Below are positions 1-6,534 of a DNA stretch of 7,756 nucleotides, piece after piece. Position numbers and translations under genes: made by a program. Position 1 is the first letter of the stretch. Every line of letters starts with the position of its first letter. Origin of the DNA: an uncultured Muribaculaceae bacterium (GTDB lineage: Bacteria; Bacteroidota; Bacteroidia; Bacteroidales; Muribaculaceae); NCBI GenBank assembly GCA_910587355.1, contig CAJUKF010000073.1, forward strand, positions 1 through 7,756. Direction: 5' to 3'. A model generated the notes under the pieces. It was not told the DNA's origin, made no database searches, and saw only the letters and a list, made by a program, of their open reading frames with translations.

Positions 1-870
1 AGCGTAGTCAAACACTCGACATACTGCGCCTATGCTCTTATTCTAAAGACTCACATCATTCCCGTTTTCGCCGATTCCGTGTCCCTATCAGAGGCAGAAG
101 TACAGCAATTTGCACTTGACAAGCTTAAGGCAGGGCTGAGCAAGAAAACTGTCCATGACATTATCGCCGTGCTTAAGTCCATCGGACGTTTCGGGGCAAA
201 GAGAGGAATGTTTGAGATGCCTTCGTGGGACATCGAATATCCCTCGGATACAACCGCACGCATTTTGCCCGTGCTGTCATTGCCCGACCACAAAAAACTG
301 CTGAACGCGATTGCTTCCGAGCCTACACCACAGAATATCGGGATAATGATTGCCCTGTGCTGTGGCTTGCGCATAGGCGAAGTGTGCGCCCTTCAATGGA
401 CGGATGTGGATATGGCACGCCGTATCATTACAGTAGCGGGCACCGCAGGACGAATCTACAATTGTGACCTGATGGCAACAGAACAATATGTATCCACGCC
501 CAAGACAAGGAATTCAAATCGTGAAATCCCCATATCTCCGCTTCTATTCAAAGCCTTGAATGTGGTGAAAAAACAGCAAAGCGTAGAAAAATATGTTGTC
601 GGCGAAGGAACCAAAGCGAAGGAGCCACGCACCTACCGCGAGACTTTCAGCCGGATTCTCAAACGGCTTGGAATCCCGTCAATCGTGTTCCACGGATTGC
701 GCCATACATTCGCCACCCGATGCATTGAAAGCGGGTGCGACTATAAAACCGTAAGTGTCATACTCGGCCATTCGAATGTGTCGACAACACTCAATCTATA
801 CGTCCACCCAAACATCGAGCAAAAAAAACGATGTATTGCCCGATTAAACAAGTTCCTGCAAACAGATTAA
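1..870 (+). CDS. Tyrosine recombinase / phage-type integrase, 5' end outside the window
   Basis: Site-specific tyrosine recombinase that would cut and rejoin DNA at attachment or inversion sites. The frame is open from base 1 with no stop, and residues encoded before the internal GTG at 79 (STYCAYALILKTHIIP) fit the SAM-like core-binding domain, so the gene starts upstream and 79 is not its start. Counting visible codons from base 1, the core-binding domain covers about 1-70 and the catalytic domain about 90-280. The full catalytic set is visible: Arg124 in GLRIGE, a likely beta-hairpin Lys168 in TPKTRNS, His231 and Arg234 in HGLRHTFA, His257 in LGHSNVSTT, and nucleophile Tyr267 in LNLYVHP. 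The C-terminus is intact. It converges on the thioredoxin-like gene 32 bp away, with no clear terminator hairpin. The sequence style resembles integrases of mobile elements from Firmicutes (impression, untested). Whether it serves an integrated element or a local DNA inversion cannot be told from this end. Confidence 0.93.
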   Translation, partial: SVVKHSTYCAYALILKTHIIPVFADSVSLSEAEVQQFALDKLKAGLSKKTVHDIIAVLKSIGRFGAKRGMFEMPSWDIEYPSDTTARILPVLSLPDHKKLLNAIASEPTPQNIGIMIALCCGLRIGEVCALQWTDVDMARRIITVAGTAGRIYNCDLMATEQYVSTPKTRNSNREIPISPLLFKALNVVKKQQSVEKYVVGEGTKAKEPRTYRETFSRILKRLGIPSIVFHGLRHTFATRCIESGCDYKTVSVILGHSNVSTTLNLYVHPNIEQKKRCIARLNKFLQTD

Positions 871-902
871 AATTAAAGAAGACTAGTGTCGAAATACTTG
901 CC

Positions 903-1397
903 TCATGGCACCAATTCCGCAAGTGCTTCAGGTGCCGGAATAGATGACTCGAGATACTCCGCAGCAACAATCCCTGCGGAGTTTATTATATACACACGCG
1001 GTACGCCGGCGGTGGCGAAGCGATGATATAGCGTCGCATCAGGCTGTGCGGAATACTGCATTGTGAATCCGTTCGACTGCCAGTAAGCCGCCACCGAGGC
1101 TGCATCCTCGCCTCGCGATATGCAAAGCAAAGGCACATCAGGGCGCATAAGGTGAAATTCCTCAAGACGCGGCAACTCACGTCGGCAGTCGCTGCACGAG
1201 GTATCGAAAAAGGCAATCACATACCACCTGCCAAGCAATGACTGCGACGACACCGGAGTGCCGTCGCTCAGCACGACCTCAAATTGCGGCACCTGCTCGC
1301 CGGCGGCAACGAGCGTACGCACTTCGGGCTCGTCGTCGTTGACGCACGCCGATAGAATCAGCGTCCAGAGTATCGCAACAAAAAGCCGCCGTATCAT
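903..1397 (-). CDS. Thioredoxin-like (TlpA/redoxin family) lipoprotein
   Basis: A 164-residue envelope thiol-disulfide protein. The N-terminus is a lipoprotein signal: positively charged MIRR, a hydrophobic stretch, then lipobox LSAC with Cys18 as the expected lipidated residue. The mature part is a redoxin/TlpA fold: strand and DGTPVS region near 40-55, active site TSCSDC with Cys68 and Cys71 (CxxC), and the cis-proline loop GVPRVYI at Pro133. Family members reduce or exchange disulfides in the periplasm, some in cytochrome maturation and some in stress defence; the substrate here is unknown. It is the last gene of the probable hydrolase-Mur ligase-ddl operon, 27 bp after ddl. An acidic stretch (VNDDE) directly follows Cys18 and resembles Bacteroidetes surface-export signals. 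A peroxiredoxin role is less likely because the motif is CxxC rather than a single peroxidatic Cys. Confidence 0.85.
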   Translation of the reverse strand: MIRRLFVAILWTLILSACVNDDEPEVRTLVAAGEQVPQFEVVLSDGTPVSSQSLLGRWYVIAFFDTSCSDCRRELPRLEEFHLMRPDVPLLCISRGEDAASVAAYWQSNGFTMQYSAQPDATLYHRFATAGVPRVYIINSAGIVAAEYLESSIPAPEALAELVP

Positions 1398-1424
1398 CTT
1401 TGAAGATAAAAAGTCCCGGGGCGG

Positions 1425-2615
1425 TCAGGCCTTGACGCCTTTGGTTCCTTTGGCACCCTTCACGCCTCCGCCGAGAGCGAAGATATTCGAGTCGTAGCTC
1501 ACTGTTTTGGAGCCCTGGTCGCGCTTGCGCTTGAATGCAAGACGTACGAGCTCATCCATCAGCTTGTCGAATTTAAGCCCTGCCGCCTCCCAGAGATAGA
1601 ACGACAGCGAACCGGGAATTGTATTGATTTCGTTGACGTAGATATCACGGGTCTTGGCATCCACCATCACATCCACTCGGCTCACGCCGTGGCACGAAAG
1701 CACACGGAATGTCTCGCCGGCGAGGAACTGAATTCGTTCGGTTTCTTCCTTCGGCAAATCGGCCGGAATACGCTTTTTCGAGGCGTGCATGCCGCGGTTG
1801 TCTTTTGTACCCCCCATATACTTGTCGGTGTACGAGAGAATTTCGCCGCTCTTGATAGGCTCTTCGAGCACCGATGTGCGGTATTCGTCGCAGTCGCCGA
1901 GCACGGCGCAGTTGATTTCCTGGAGATTCTCAACCAAATCCTCAACGATGATACGGGCCGAATAGCGGCGTGCATCGTCAACCTTGGACAGCAGTTCCTC
2001 GCGGTTGTCGGCACGGCCGATGCCTACGCTCGAACCGAGGTTGGCCGGTTTGACTATGACAGGATAGCCGAGTTTCGATTCGATTTTGGCAATGAGCTCG
2101 TCGCGGTGGGCAAACCACTGCTTGTCGGTAAACCACACATAGTCGACCACGGGTATTCCGTCCGAAGCCAGAATCATCTTCATCGTGATTTTGTCCATGC
2201 CGTTGGCCGATGCCAGCGTGCCGCAGCCGGCATAAGGAATGCCGATAGTCTCCAACACGCCTTCAAAAATACCGTCCTCGCCGTTGGAGCCGTGAAGCAC
2301 CGGTATGGCGGCATCGAGTTTGGCGAACACGTCGCTGCCGAACATCTTGCGCTCGGCCTTGTAGAGATTATAGTCACCGTAGATGGGTCGCATGTACACC
2401 TGCGTGCACTGCTTGAGCAGTTCGGCTGTGTTGCGGTAGTTCTTCACGTCCGTAAGAGCCTCGCCGGTGAACCAGCGGCCGTCTTTGGTGATGTAGACGG
2501 GTATCACATTATATTTGTCGCTGTCCATGGCGGCCATTGCCTGGTTGGCCGATATTACCGAAATTTCATGCTCGGTGGAGCGGCCGCCGAAAAATACTGC
2601 GATATTTGTTTTCAT
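1425..2615 (-). CDS. ddl: D-alanine--D-alanine ligase
   Basis: ATP-grasp ligase that joins two D-alanines for the end of the peptidoglycan stem peptide, in the cytoplasm. The 396-residue product shows the family signatures in order: FFGGRSTEHEISV with Glu16, HGSNGEDGIFEGVLE at 108-122, the ATP-grasp strand IVKPANLGSSVGI at 187-199, the omega-loop region SYTDKY at 261-266, and VNEINTIPGSLS at 327-338. Tyr266 after Lys265 seems to sit where D-Ala-D-Ala enzymes carry Tyr, while D-lactate-type ligases carry Phe or His, so the product is probably D-Ala-D-Ala. It is longer than the roughly 320-residue Ddl that I know from Bacteroides, and its C-terminal half looks more like clostridial Ddl (from memory, not searched), so it may be a second copy. 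The C-terminus ends in a Gly/Lys repeat tail (GVKGAKGTKGVKA). It lies 22 bp after the Mur ligase in the same direction. Confidence 0.95.
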   Translation of the reverse strand: MKTNIAVFFGGRSTEHEISVISANQAMAAMDSDKYNVIPVYITKDGRWFTGEALTDVKNYRNTAELLKQCTQVYMRPIYGDYNLYKAERKMFGSDVFAKLDAAIPVLHGSNGEDGIFEGVLETIGIPYAGCGTLASANGMDKITMKMILASDGIPVVDYVWFTDKQWFAHRDELIAKIESKLGYPVIVKPANLGSSVGIGRADNREELLSKVDDARRYSARIIVEDLVENLQEINCAVLGDCDEYRTSVLEEPIKSGEILSYTDKYMGGTKDNRGMHASKKRIPADLPKEETERIQFLAGETFRVLSCHGVSRVDVMVDAKTRDIYVNEINTIPGSLSFYLWEAAGLKFDKLMDELVRLAFKRKRDQGSKTVSYDSNIFALGGGVKGAKGTKGVKA

Positions 2616-2637
2616 TATATTGTGTGCTTACTTGTTT

Positions 2638-4236
2638 TTACTTGAATGTATCGGGGAGGTCGTTCTCATAGAGCACAGTGTCTCCGGGGGCCGATTTCGA
2701 CACAAGCAGCTGCTGTGCCTCGGCAAAACTTGCAACGGTAAATATGCTCTCTTCGGGCATTCCGCCTTCTTTAAGACCTTCGAGAATGGCTTCGCGGTTA
2801 TATTCGCCCACGACAATCGCCACATCGCACTTAGATGCCGCATGACGTCCGAAGTCGCGGTTGCGGTCATACTGCTCGCTGCCGAGCTCAATCATGCCGG
2901 GAGTGAGCAGAAAGCGGCGCCCCTGCGTCATGGCCGACAGCACGTCCAGTGCCATTGCCGAACCAACGGGATTGCTGTTGTAGGCGTCATCGATGATTGT
3001 CAGGCCGCCCGGAATGCGCTTGATGCTCAGGCGGTGCTCCACCTGCTCTATCTCCTCTACGGCATAGGCAATCCGTTCGTCGCTCACCCCGAGCGCCTGT
3101 GCCATGGCTACGGCTGCAGTCAGATTCGATATATTGCATTCACCCACCAGACGGGTGCTGAGGCGGAGCGCATGGCTGTCGGCGACGCGTACAACCGTAA
3201 AACGCGTGCCAGTCGGAGTATATTCTATATCCCGCGCCACATAATCGGCACCCTCCGGATTCGCGACCGCATAGCGTATGCACCGCACATTGTCAACAGG
3301 CCTGTCAGCGATTTTCTCGAAGTCATTGTTGATTACGGCGAGACCGTCAGCAGGAAGCGCGTCCACGAGTTCGAACTTCGTGCGCTGCACGTTCTCGATT
3401 GTCTTGAACGACTCCAGATGCTGCGGACCGACGGCTGTGACAATGCCACCCCACGGATGCACGAGGTCGCAGATTTCCTTGATGTCACCAATGTTTTTGG
3501 CTCCCATCTCCACGATAAACACCTGATGATAGGGTTTCAGATATTCGCGCACGGTGCGCACGACGCCGAGTGTGGTGTTGAAGTTTCCGGGCGTCATCAG
3601 CGTCTCATACTGCTGCGAGAGCATCGCATGGAGATAATGCTTTGTCGAAGTCTTGCCATAGCTGCCGGTAATGCCTACAATCCGCAGGTCTTTCATCGAG
3701 GCGAGAATCGATGCAGCCTCGTCGTAATACTTGCGGTTTATACGCTTCTCCAGAGGAGAAAGGATGCGGTTGGCCGCCATTATTATGATATGCGAGCCGC
3801 AGTAGCACCCTAAAAGTGCCTCGCAGAGCACAAAAAGCCCCGGCAGCACTTCTTTATCGCCGCACACGACCACCGCCACACCGGCAATCAGCGCCGCAAG
3901 CACATACGAGGTGATGAAAATACGCCGTGCGCGCATGGTCATCACCAGCGGCTTCTTGTATTTCGCACGTGTCATGGCGATGCCGCCCCAGAGGGCGAAT
4001 ATGGCTATGAACACGACCGACGCTATATGCGGGCTGAAGGGCGAGATAGCGAGGAAAAATATGGCAATGCCGCACAGACGGCGCATCGATGTGCTGTCGC
4101 CCGACTCGCGCAGCCATATGCGGTAACGCTCGTCGCGGTAGCTGTTCTGCTGATACATCATCAGACACCGGCGCAGCTCCGCCGTAAGGAGGAACAACGA
4201 TGCAAGCGCCGCTGCTATGTAGATTGCTGTTATCAT
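2638..4236 (-). CDS. Membrane-anchored MurF-like Mur ligase (D-Ala-D-Ala adding type)
   Basis: ATP-dependent amide ligase of the Mur family, 532 residues. The central domain has the P-loop GITGSYGKTSTK at 188-199, VEMGA with Glu243, PQHLESF around His273, and TKFEL with Lys287, which probably corresponds to the modified lysine of Mur ligases. The C-terminal domain has IIDDAYNSNPVGS at 414-426, a typical MurF signature. By family, MurF adds D-Ala-D-Ala to a muramyl tripeptide. The unusual part is residues 1-160: instead of a soluble UDP-substrate-binding domain there are about four or five hydrophobic segments (about 2-19, 54-87, 104-125, 131-155). This suggests a membrane-bound ligase, perhaps with a lipid-linked substrate (inference). 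The C-terminus ends YENDLPDTFK rather than in the KGS-type ending of standard MurF. It starts 9 bp after the hydrolase and is followed 22 bp later by ddl, which could supply its dipeptide. A housekeeping murF is expected elsewhere in the genome. Confidence 0.88.
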   Translation of the reverse strand: MITAIYIAAALASLFLLTAELRRCLMMYQQNSYRDERYRIWLRESGDSTSMRRLCGIAIFFLAISPFSPHIASVVFIAIFALWGGIAMTRAKYKKPLVMTMRARRIFITSYVLAALIAGVAVVVCGDKEVLPGLFVLCEALLGCYCGSHIIIMAANRILSPLEKRINRKYYDEAASILASMKDLRIVGITGSYGKTSTKHYLHAMLSQQYETLMTPGNFNTTLGVVRTVREYLKPYHQVFIVEMGAKNIGDIKEICDLVHPWGGIVTAVGPQHLESFKTIENVQRTKFELVDALPADGLAVINNDFEKIADRPVDNVRCIRYAVANPEGADYVARDIEYTPTGTRFTVVRVADSHALRLSTRLVGECNISNLTAAVAMAQALGVSDERIAYAVEEIEQVEHRLSIKRIPGGLTIIDDAYNSNPVGSAMALDVLSAMTQGRRFLLTPGMIELGSEQYDRNRDFGRHAASKCDVAIVVGEYNREAILEGLKEGGMPEESIFTVASFAEAQQLLVSKSAPGDTVLYENDLPDTFK

Positions 4237-4245
4237 TAGTCTGAA

Positions 4246-5019
4246 TTATTTCGAAGGTTGAAGAAACGACTGAATCACAGCCCGGGTCTGCGCCGGACGC
4301 GCAAGATAGGAATAATGCCCGGCCTCGGGATACGACACAAGTCCTGCATCGGGTATGAGTTTCTGCATCAGGCGGGCGTCGCGCATCGGAGTGGCTGTGT
4401 CTTTCTCGCCCCAAATCAGCAGGGTCGGAGCCTTGATTTCAGGGAGCAGCCCCTTGAGGTCTTCGTTCACCACCCGGCTCATTATGGCACGCATTTTGGG
4501 CGATGCCGACTTGTAGTCCGACGACCCGGCTTTACCGCGCCAGCGGTCTATGATTTCATCGGCACGCTTGCGGCCCACGATATATGGCAGAATATGCTTC
4601 GCGGTCTTGAAACTGTACACCTTGGCATAGTAGCGCAGGGAGCGACGTGGCTTGATGCCCGCAGCGTCGACAAGAATAACCTTGTCGACATCGTTGCGCG
4701 AGGCATACATAATCGAAATACGGCCCCCGAACGAATGGCCGATGAGCGACGGACGAACGAGTCCGAGTCGACGCGCGAATTCCTCGATTGCGGAAGTATA
4801 GCGTTCCACGCCCCACACCTCTGCAGGCTCAGTAGAATCGCCGAAACCGGGCAAATCGATATTGTATACGGTAGTGCCGCTCCCCGCCGCTGCCTGCGCG
4901 AGCACGGCCACAGTAGAAGCCTTGCAGCCCCATCCGTGCATCACTATCACAGGCCGCGGACCCGAGCCCTCGGTGTAATAGCGTATGTTCACGCCGTCTA
5001 TTTCTATATTCTGTTCCAT
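4246..5019 (-). CDS. Alpha/beta-fold hydrolase
   Basis: A 257-residue soluble serine hydrolase of the alpha/beta fold, without a signal peptide. Visible landmarks are the oxyanion-region motif HGWG at 28-31, the strand-turn DLPGFGDS at 55-62, the nucleophile elbow GHSFGG with Ser96, the acid Asp207 in WGEKDTATP, and the catalytic His235 in EAGHYSYL. The cap region lies at about 125-190 and is rich in Lys and Arg. The substrate cannot be deduced; relatives include esterases, C-C hydrolases and haloperoxidase-like enzymes. It is the first gene of the four-gene minus-strand run and lies only 9 bp before the MurF-like ligase, so a role tied to cell-wall precursors or to a membrane-linked ligase substrate is plausible but inferred. 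The start is chosen because a promoter-like site lies just upstream and the protein begins with the expected first strand. Confidence 0.9.
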   Translation of the reverse strand: MEQNIEIDGVNIRYYTEGSGPRPVIVMHGWGCKASTVAVLAQAAAGSGTTVYNIDLPGFGDSTEPAEVWGVERYTSAIEEFARRLGLVRPSLIGHSFGGRISIMYASRNDVDKVILVDAAGIKPRRSLRYYAKVYSFKTAKHILPYIVGRKRADEIIDRWRGKAGSSDYKSASPKMRAIMSRVVNEDLKGLLPEIKAPTLLIWGEKDTATPMRDARLMQKLIPDAGLVSYPEAGHYSYLARPAQTRAVIQSFLQPSK

Positions 5020-5033
5020 AATTTACCGTCCGG

Positions 5034-5065
5034 CAAAGTTACGCAAATCTCTGTTATTATACGAA
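5034..5065 (-). promoter_or_regulatory. Bacteroidetes-type promoter of the hydrolase-Mur ligase-ddl operon
   Basis: On the minus strand a perfect TAnnTTTG box (TAACTTTG, 5041 to 5034) lies 14 bp before the hydrolase start. A -33-like TTCG (one mismatch to TTTG) lies at 5065-5062 with a 20-nt spacer. The box is embedded in TTTGCGTAACTTTGC, nearly the same 15-mer as upstream of dtd. The predicted leader is only about 9 nt, which is acceptable for a group that does not depend on Shine-Dalgarno pairing. The prediction rests on consensus match only. Confidence 0.6.
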
Positions 5066-5080
5066 CACTTCTGCGACAAA

Positions 5081-5533
5081 TTATTCCTTCAGCCGTGAGT
5101 CGATGATAATGGTGACAGGCCCGTCATTAATCAGCTCCACCTGCATGTCGGCGCCAAAGACGCCGGTCGGGACAGAGCGGCCCAGACGCTCGGCGACTAA
5201 ATCGGTATAAAGATTGTATAGCGATGTGGCGAGCTCATGACCGGCCGCACGGATGTAGCTCGGGCGGTTTCCCTTACGGGTAGAGGCCGTGAGTGTAAAC
5301 TGACTTACCGACAGCACCTCACCGCCAATATCGGCTACGGAGCGGTTCATCACGCCGTTTTCATCGTCAAAAATCCGCAGTGCCGCGGTTTTGTCTGCAA
5401 GCCAGCGGGCATCATCGGGAGTGTCGCCGTTCTCCACCCCGACCAGTACAAGAAGTCCTTGTCCGATGCTGCTGTGAAGTGCGCCGCCGATGCTTACCGA
5501 GGCCCTGAGCACACGTTGTATTACTATTCTCAT
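5081..5533 (-). CDS. dtd: D-aminoacyl-tRNA deacylase
   Basis: Hydrolyses the ester bond of tRNAs mischarged with D-amino acids or glycine, keeping D-residues out of protein synthesis in the cytoplasm. The product is 150 residues, the usual family length. Signatures are the N-terminal MRIVIQRVLRASVSI, GLLVLVGVENGD at 26-37, SQFTLTASTRKGNRPS at 77-92 holding the SQ-x-T active-site motif, and FGADMQVELINDGPVT at 126-141 with the Gly138-Pro139 chirality-checking motif. All key residues are present, so it should be active. It lies 61 bp upstream of the hydrolase operon in the same direction. That gap holds its own promoter-like site, so dtd may be a separate unit or read through. A neighbouring D-Ala ligase makes a shared D-amino-acid theme, which may be coincidental. 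Confidence 0.96.
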   Translation of the reverse strand: MRIVIQRVLRASVSIGGALHSSIGQGLLVLVGVENGDTPDDARWLADKTAALRIFDDENGVMNRSVADIGGEVLSVSQFTLTASTRKGNRPSYIRAAGHELATSLYNLYTDLVAERLGRSVPTGVFGADMQVELINDGPVTIIIDSRLKE

Positions 5534-5553
5534 TCCTTATCAGTTTGTAGCCG

Positions 5554-5561
5554 CAAAGGTA
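5554..5561 (-). promoter_or_regulatory. Promoter -7 box of dtd
   Basis: TACCTTTG on the minus strand is a perfect TAnnTTTG match 20 bp before the dtd start. It sits inside TTTGCGTACCTTTGC (5553-5567), which differs by one base from the site before the hydrolase. No clear TTTG -33 box is found at the usual 19-21 nt spacing, so only the -7 element is claimed. Confidence 0.5.
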
Positions 5562-5569
5562 CGCAAAAT

Positions 5570-5601
5570 TATGCTGATGCCGGCGATTATCACTAATTTT
5601 G
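5570..5601 (+). promoter_or_regulatory. Divergent promoter of the small hypothetical gene
   Basis: TAATTTTG at 5594-5601 matches TAnnTTTG exactly, and TATG at 5570-5573 is one mismatch from the -33 TTTG with a 20-nt spacer. The box ends 15 bp before the ATG at 5617. Because the -7 box would overlap the alternative TTG start at 5599, it supports the ATG as the real start. Its spacer lies just beyond the dtd promoter box, so the two divergent promoters are back to back. Confidence 0.5.
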
Positions 5602-5616
5602 CAAAAAAGAAAAAAG

Positions 5617-5922
5617 ATGTCACAGCCCAAATTCATCATCACCGACACCGGCTGGCTCCGGCTCGGCATGGTCAATCTCCACAAAGACTTGCTTAAGCCC
5701 GGCGAGCAATGCCTCGGAGGCGGTTATTACGAATTCGACTATCTGTCGTCACGTCTGCTCCTCTCGGGCCGCTCCTACGACTTCGGCCGCCCGCAATGGC
5801 GCTGGCTCGACCGTCTGCGTGTCCCTGCCGCATATTCCGGCCTCCGTATCCTCTACAGCAGCGACCGCGCGTGGGACGACGCACTCGACATCGCCGACAT
5901 CCTTCCAATCGAATATTGCTGA
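5617..5922 (+). CDS. Conserved-looking small hypothetical protein
   Basis: A 101-residue soluble protein that I cannot assign to a named family. It has no signal peptide or membrane segment. It begins MSQPKFIITDTGWLRLGMVN, followed by a glycine-rich CLGGGYYEFD and GRSYDFGRPQW, and ends in an acidic stretch (DDALDIADILPIEY). It is aromatic-rich (many Tyr and Trp), and its beta-strand-like pattern suggests a compact fold. The ATG at 5617 is preferred over a TTG at 5599 because the latter overlaps the promoter box, and the stretch before the ATG is A-rich as is usual in Bacteroidetes. Codon use and GC content match the core genes rather than the AT-rich island downstream. It is divergent from dtd and convergent with the membrane-protein gene ending at 6002. 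The 79-bp gap between those two holds only a weak hairpin. Confidence 0.8.
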   Translation: MSQPKFIITDTGWLRLGMVNLHKDLLKPGEQCLGGGYYEFDYLSSRLLLSGRSYDFGRPQWRWLDRLRVPAAYSGLRILYSSDRAWDDALDIADILPIEYC

Positions 5923-6001
5923 CTCAATACACAAATAAATATCTCAACAGCATCCCCTAATAAAGGTGGTTATATCGGGGTTTCAACAGATTACCGCAAA
6001 A

Positions 6002-6511
6002 TTATTGCCTTAATAATTTATCTATATAAAGCACGCCTTTCGCTCCTACAAACAATGTGATATAACTTGAAATCCAGAAGACAACCGCAATTATTCTCCA
6101 TTTAATATGCCACGTCTTATTTCTGCGCTCAAATCTCTTGAAGTGTCTTATATATCTGTCATGATTCAACACATATCTATATAGAGGAACAAAGCATGCT
6201 CCACCACATGCAAGAGCGCCGATACTGGATATCGTTGATGTTGTTATGATTTCTAAAACAGGAAGCGGCCATAAAGCCACCGGAAAAATAAAAAAGCCCC
6301 ACATCTTTATGAAAAGGTATTCAAAAATACAGAAACTTCCCCCGTTACGATAGTTCCTGGCATCTTTAATGACCCTGTCAAGTTTTTGTCGCGCATCGGG
6401 AATATCATATAGACAAAAAATGGTCTTGGTTCCCTTGACGGTCATATCACTCCATATCTTCCATTCGCTATAGTATAGCGCATTCAATAAATATTCCAAT
6501 CTGTTTTTCAT
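6002..6511 (-). CDS. Small multi-pass membrane protein, tandem paralogue 1
   Basis: A 169-residue integral membrane protein of unknown function. Likely membrane segments are at about 66-88, 94-113 and 138-162. Between the second and third is a charged loop with the motif RYIRHFKRFE (119-128) and Trp134 and Trp138 in TWHIKWRII. The two neighbouring genes share this loop (RYLRYFKEFE and RYIEYFKIFE). The start at 6511 is chosen over an ATG at 6586 because the N-terminus LEYLLNALYYSEWKI then aligns with IVYVLNIFYYLLWRI of the next gene, and because it avoids a 52-bp overlap with that gene. It follows paralogue 2 by 23 bp, so the two are probably co-transcribed. Base composition is clearly AT-richer than the genes at 900-5920, which suggests separate acquisition. 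A role as an immunity or envelope-stress protein is possible, but nothing here shows it. Confidence 0.8.
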   Translation of the reverse strand: MKNRLEYLLNALYYSEWKIWSDMTVKGTKTIFCLYDIPDARQKLDRVIKDARNYRNGGSFCIFEYLFIKMWGFFIFPVALWPLPVLEIITTSTISSIGALACGGACFVPLYRYVLNHDRYIRHFKRFERRNKTWHIKWRIIAVVFWISSYITLFVGAKGVLYIDKLLRQ

Positions 6512-6534
6512 CCGATATTCTGATAGATAAATAT

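Noticed and set aside
79..81. GTG as the start codon of the integrase
   Set aside because: The frame is open back to base 1 and the residues before 79 fit the recombinase core-binding domain, so the gene begins outside the window.
1425..2615. Vancomycin-resistance type D-Ala-D-Lac ligase
   Set aside because: Tyr266 appears to occupy the specificity position, and there are no vanH- or vanX-like genes nearby, so ordinary D-Ala-D-Ala activity is favoured.
2515..3813. Long plus-strand open frame of 432 codons opposite the Mur ligase
   Set aside because: It lies antisense to a gene with clear motifs and matches no recognisable domain; long antisense frames are expected from GC-biased codon use. 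The same applies to the plus-strand frames at 1689-2645 and 4258-5106.
5599..5616. TTG start extending the small hypothetical protein by six residues
   Set aside because: The TTG overlaps the predicted TAATTTTG promoter box, and an ATG follows at 5617.
5954..5980. CCCC/GGGG hairpin between two convergent genes as a terminator
   Set aside because: Only two 4-bp stems with an internal loop, and no convincing T run on either side.
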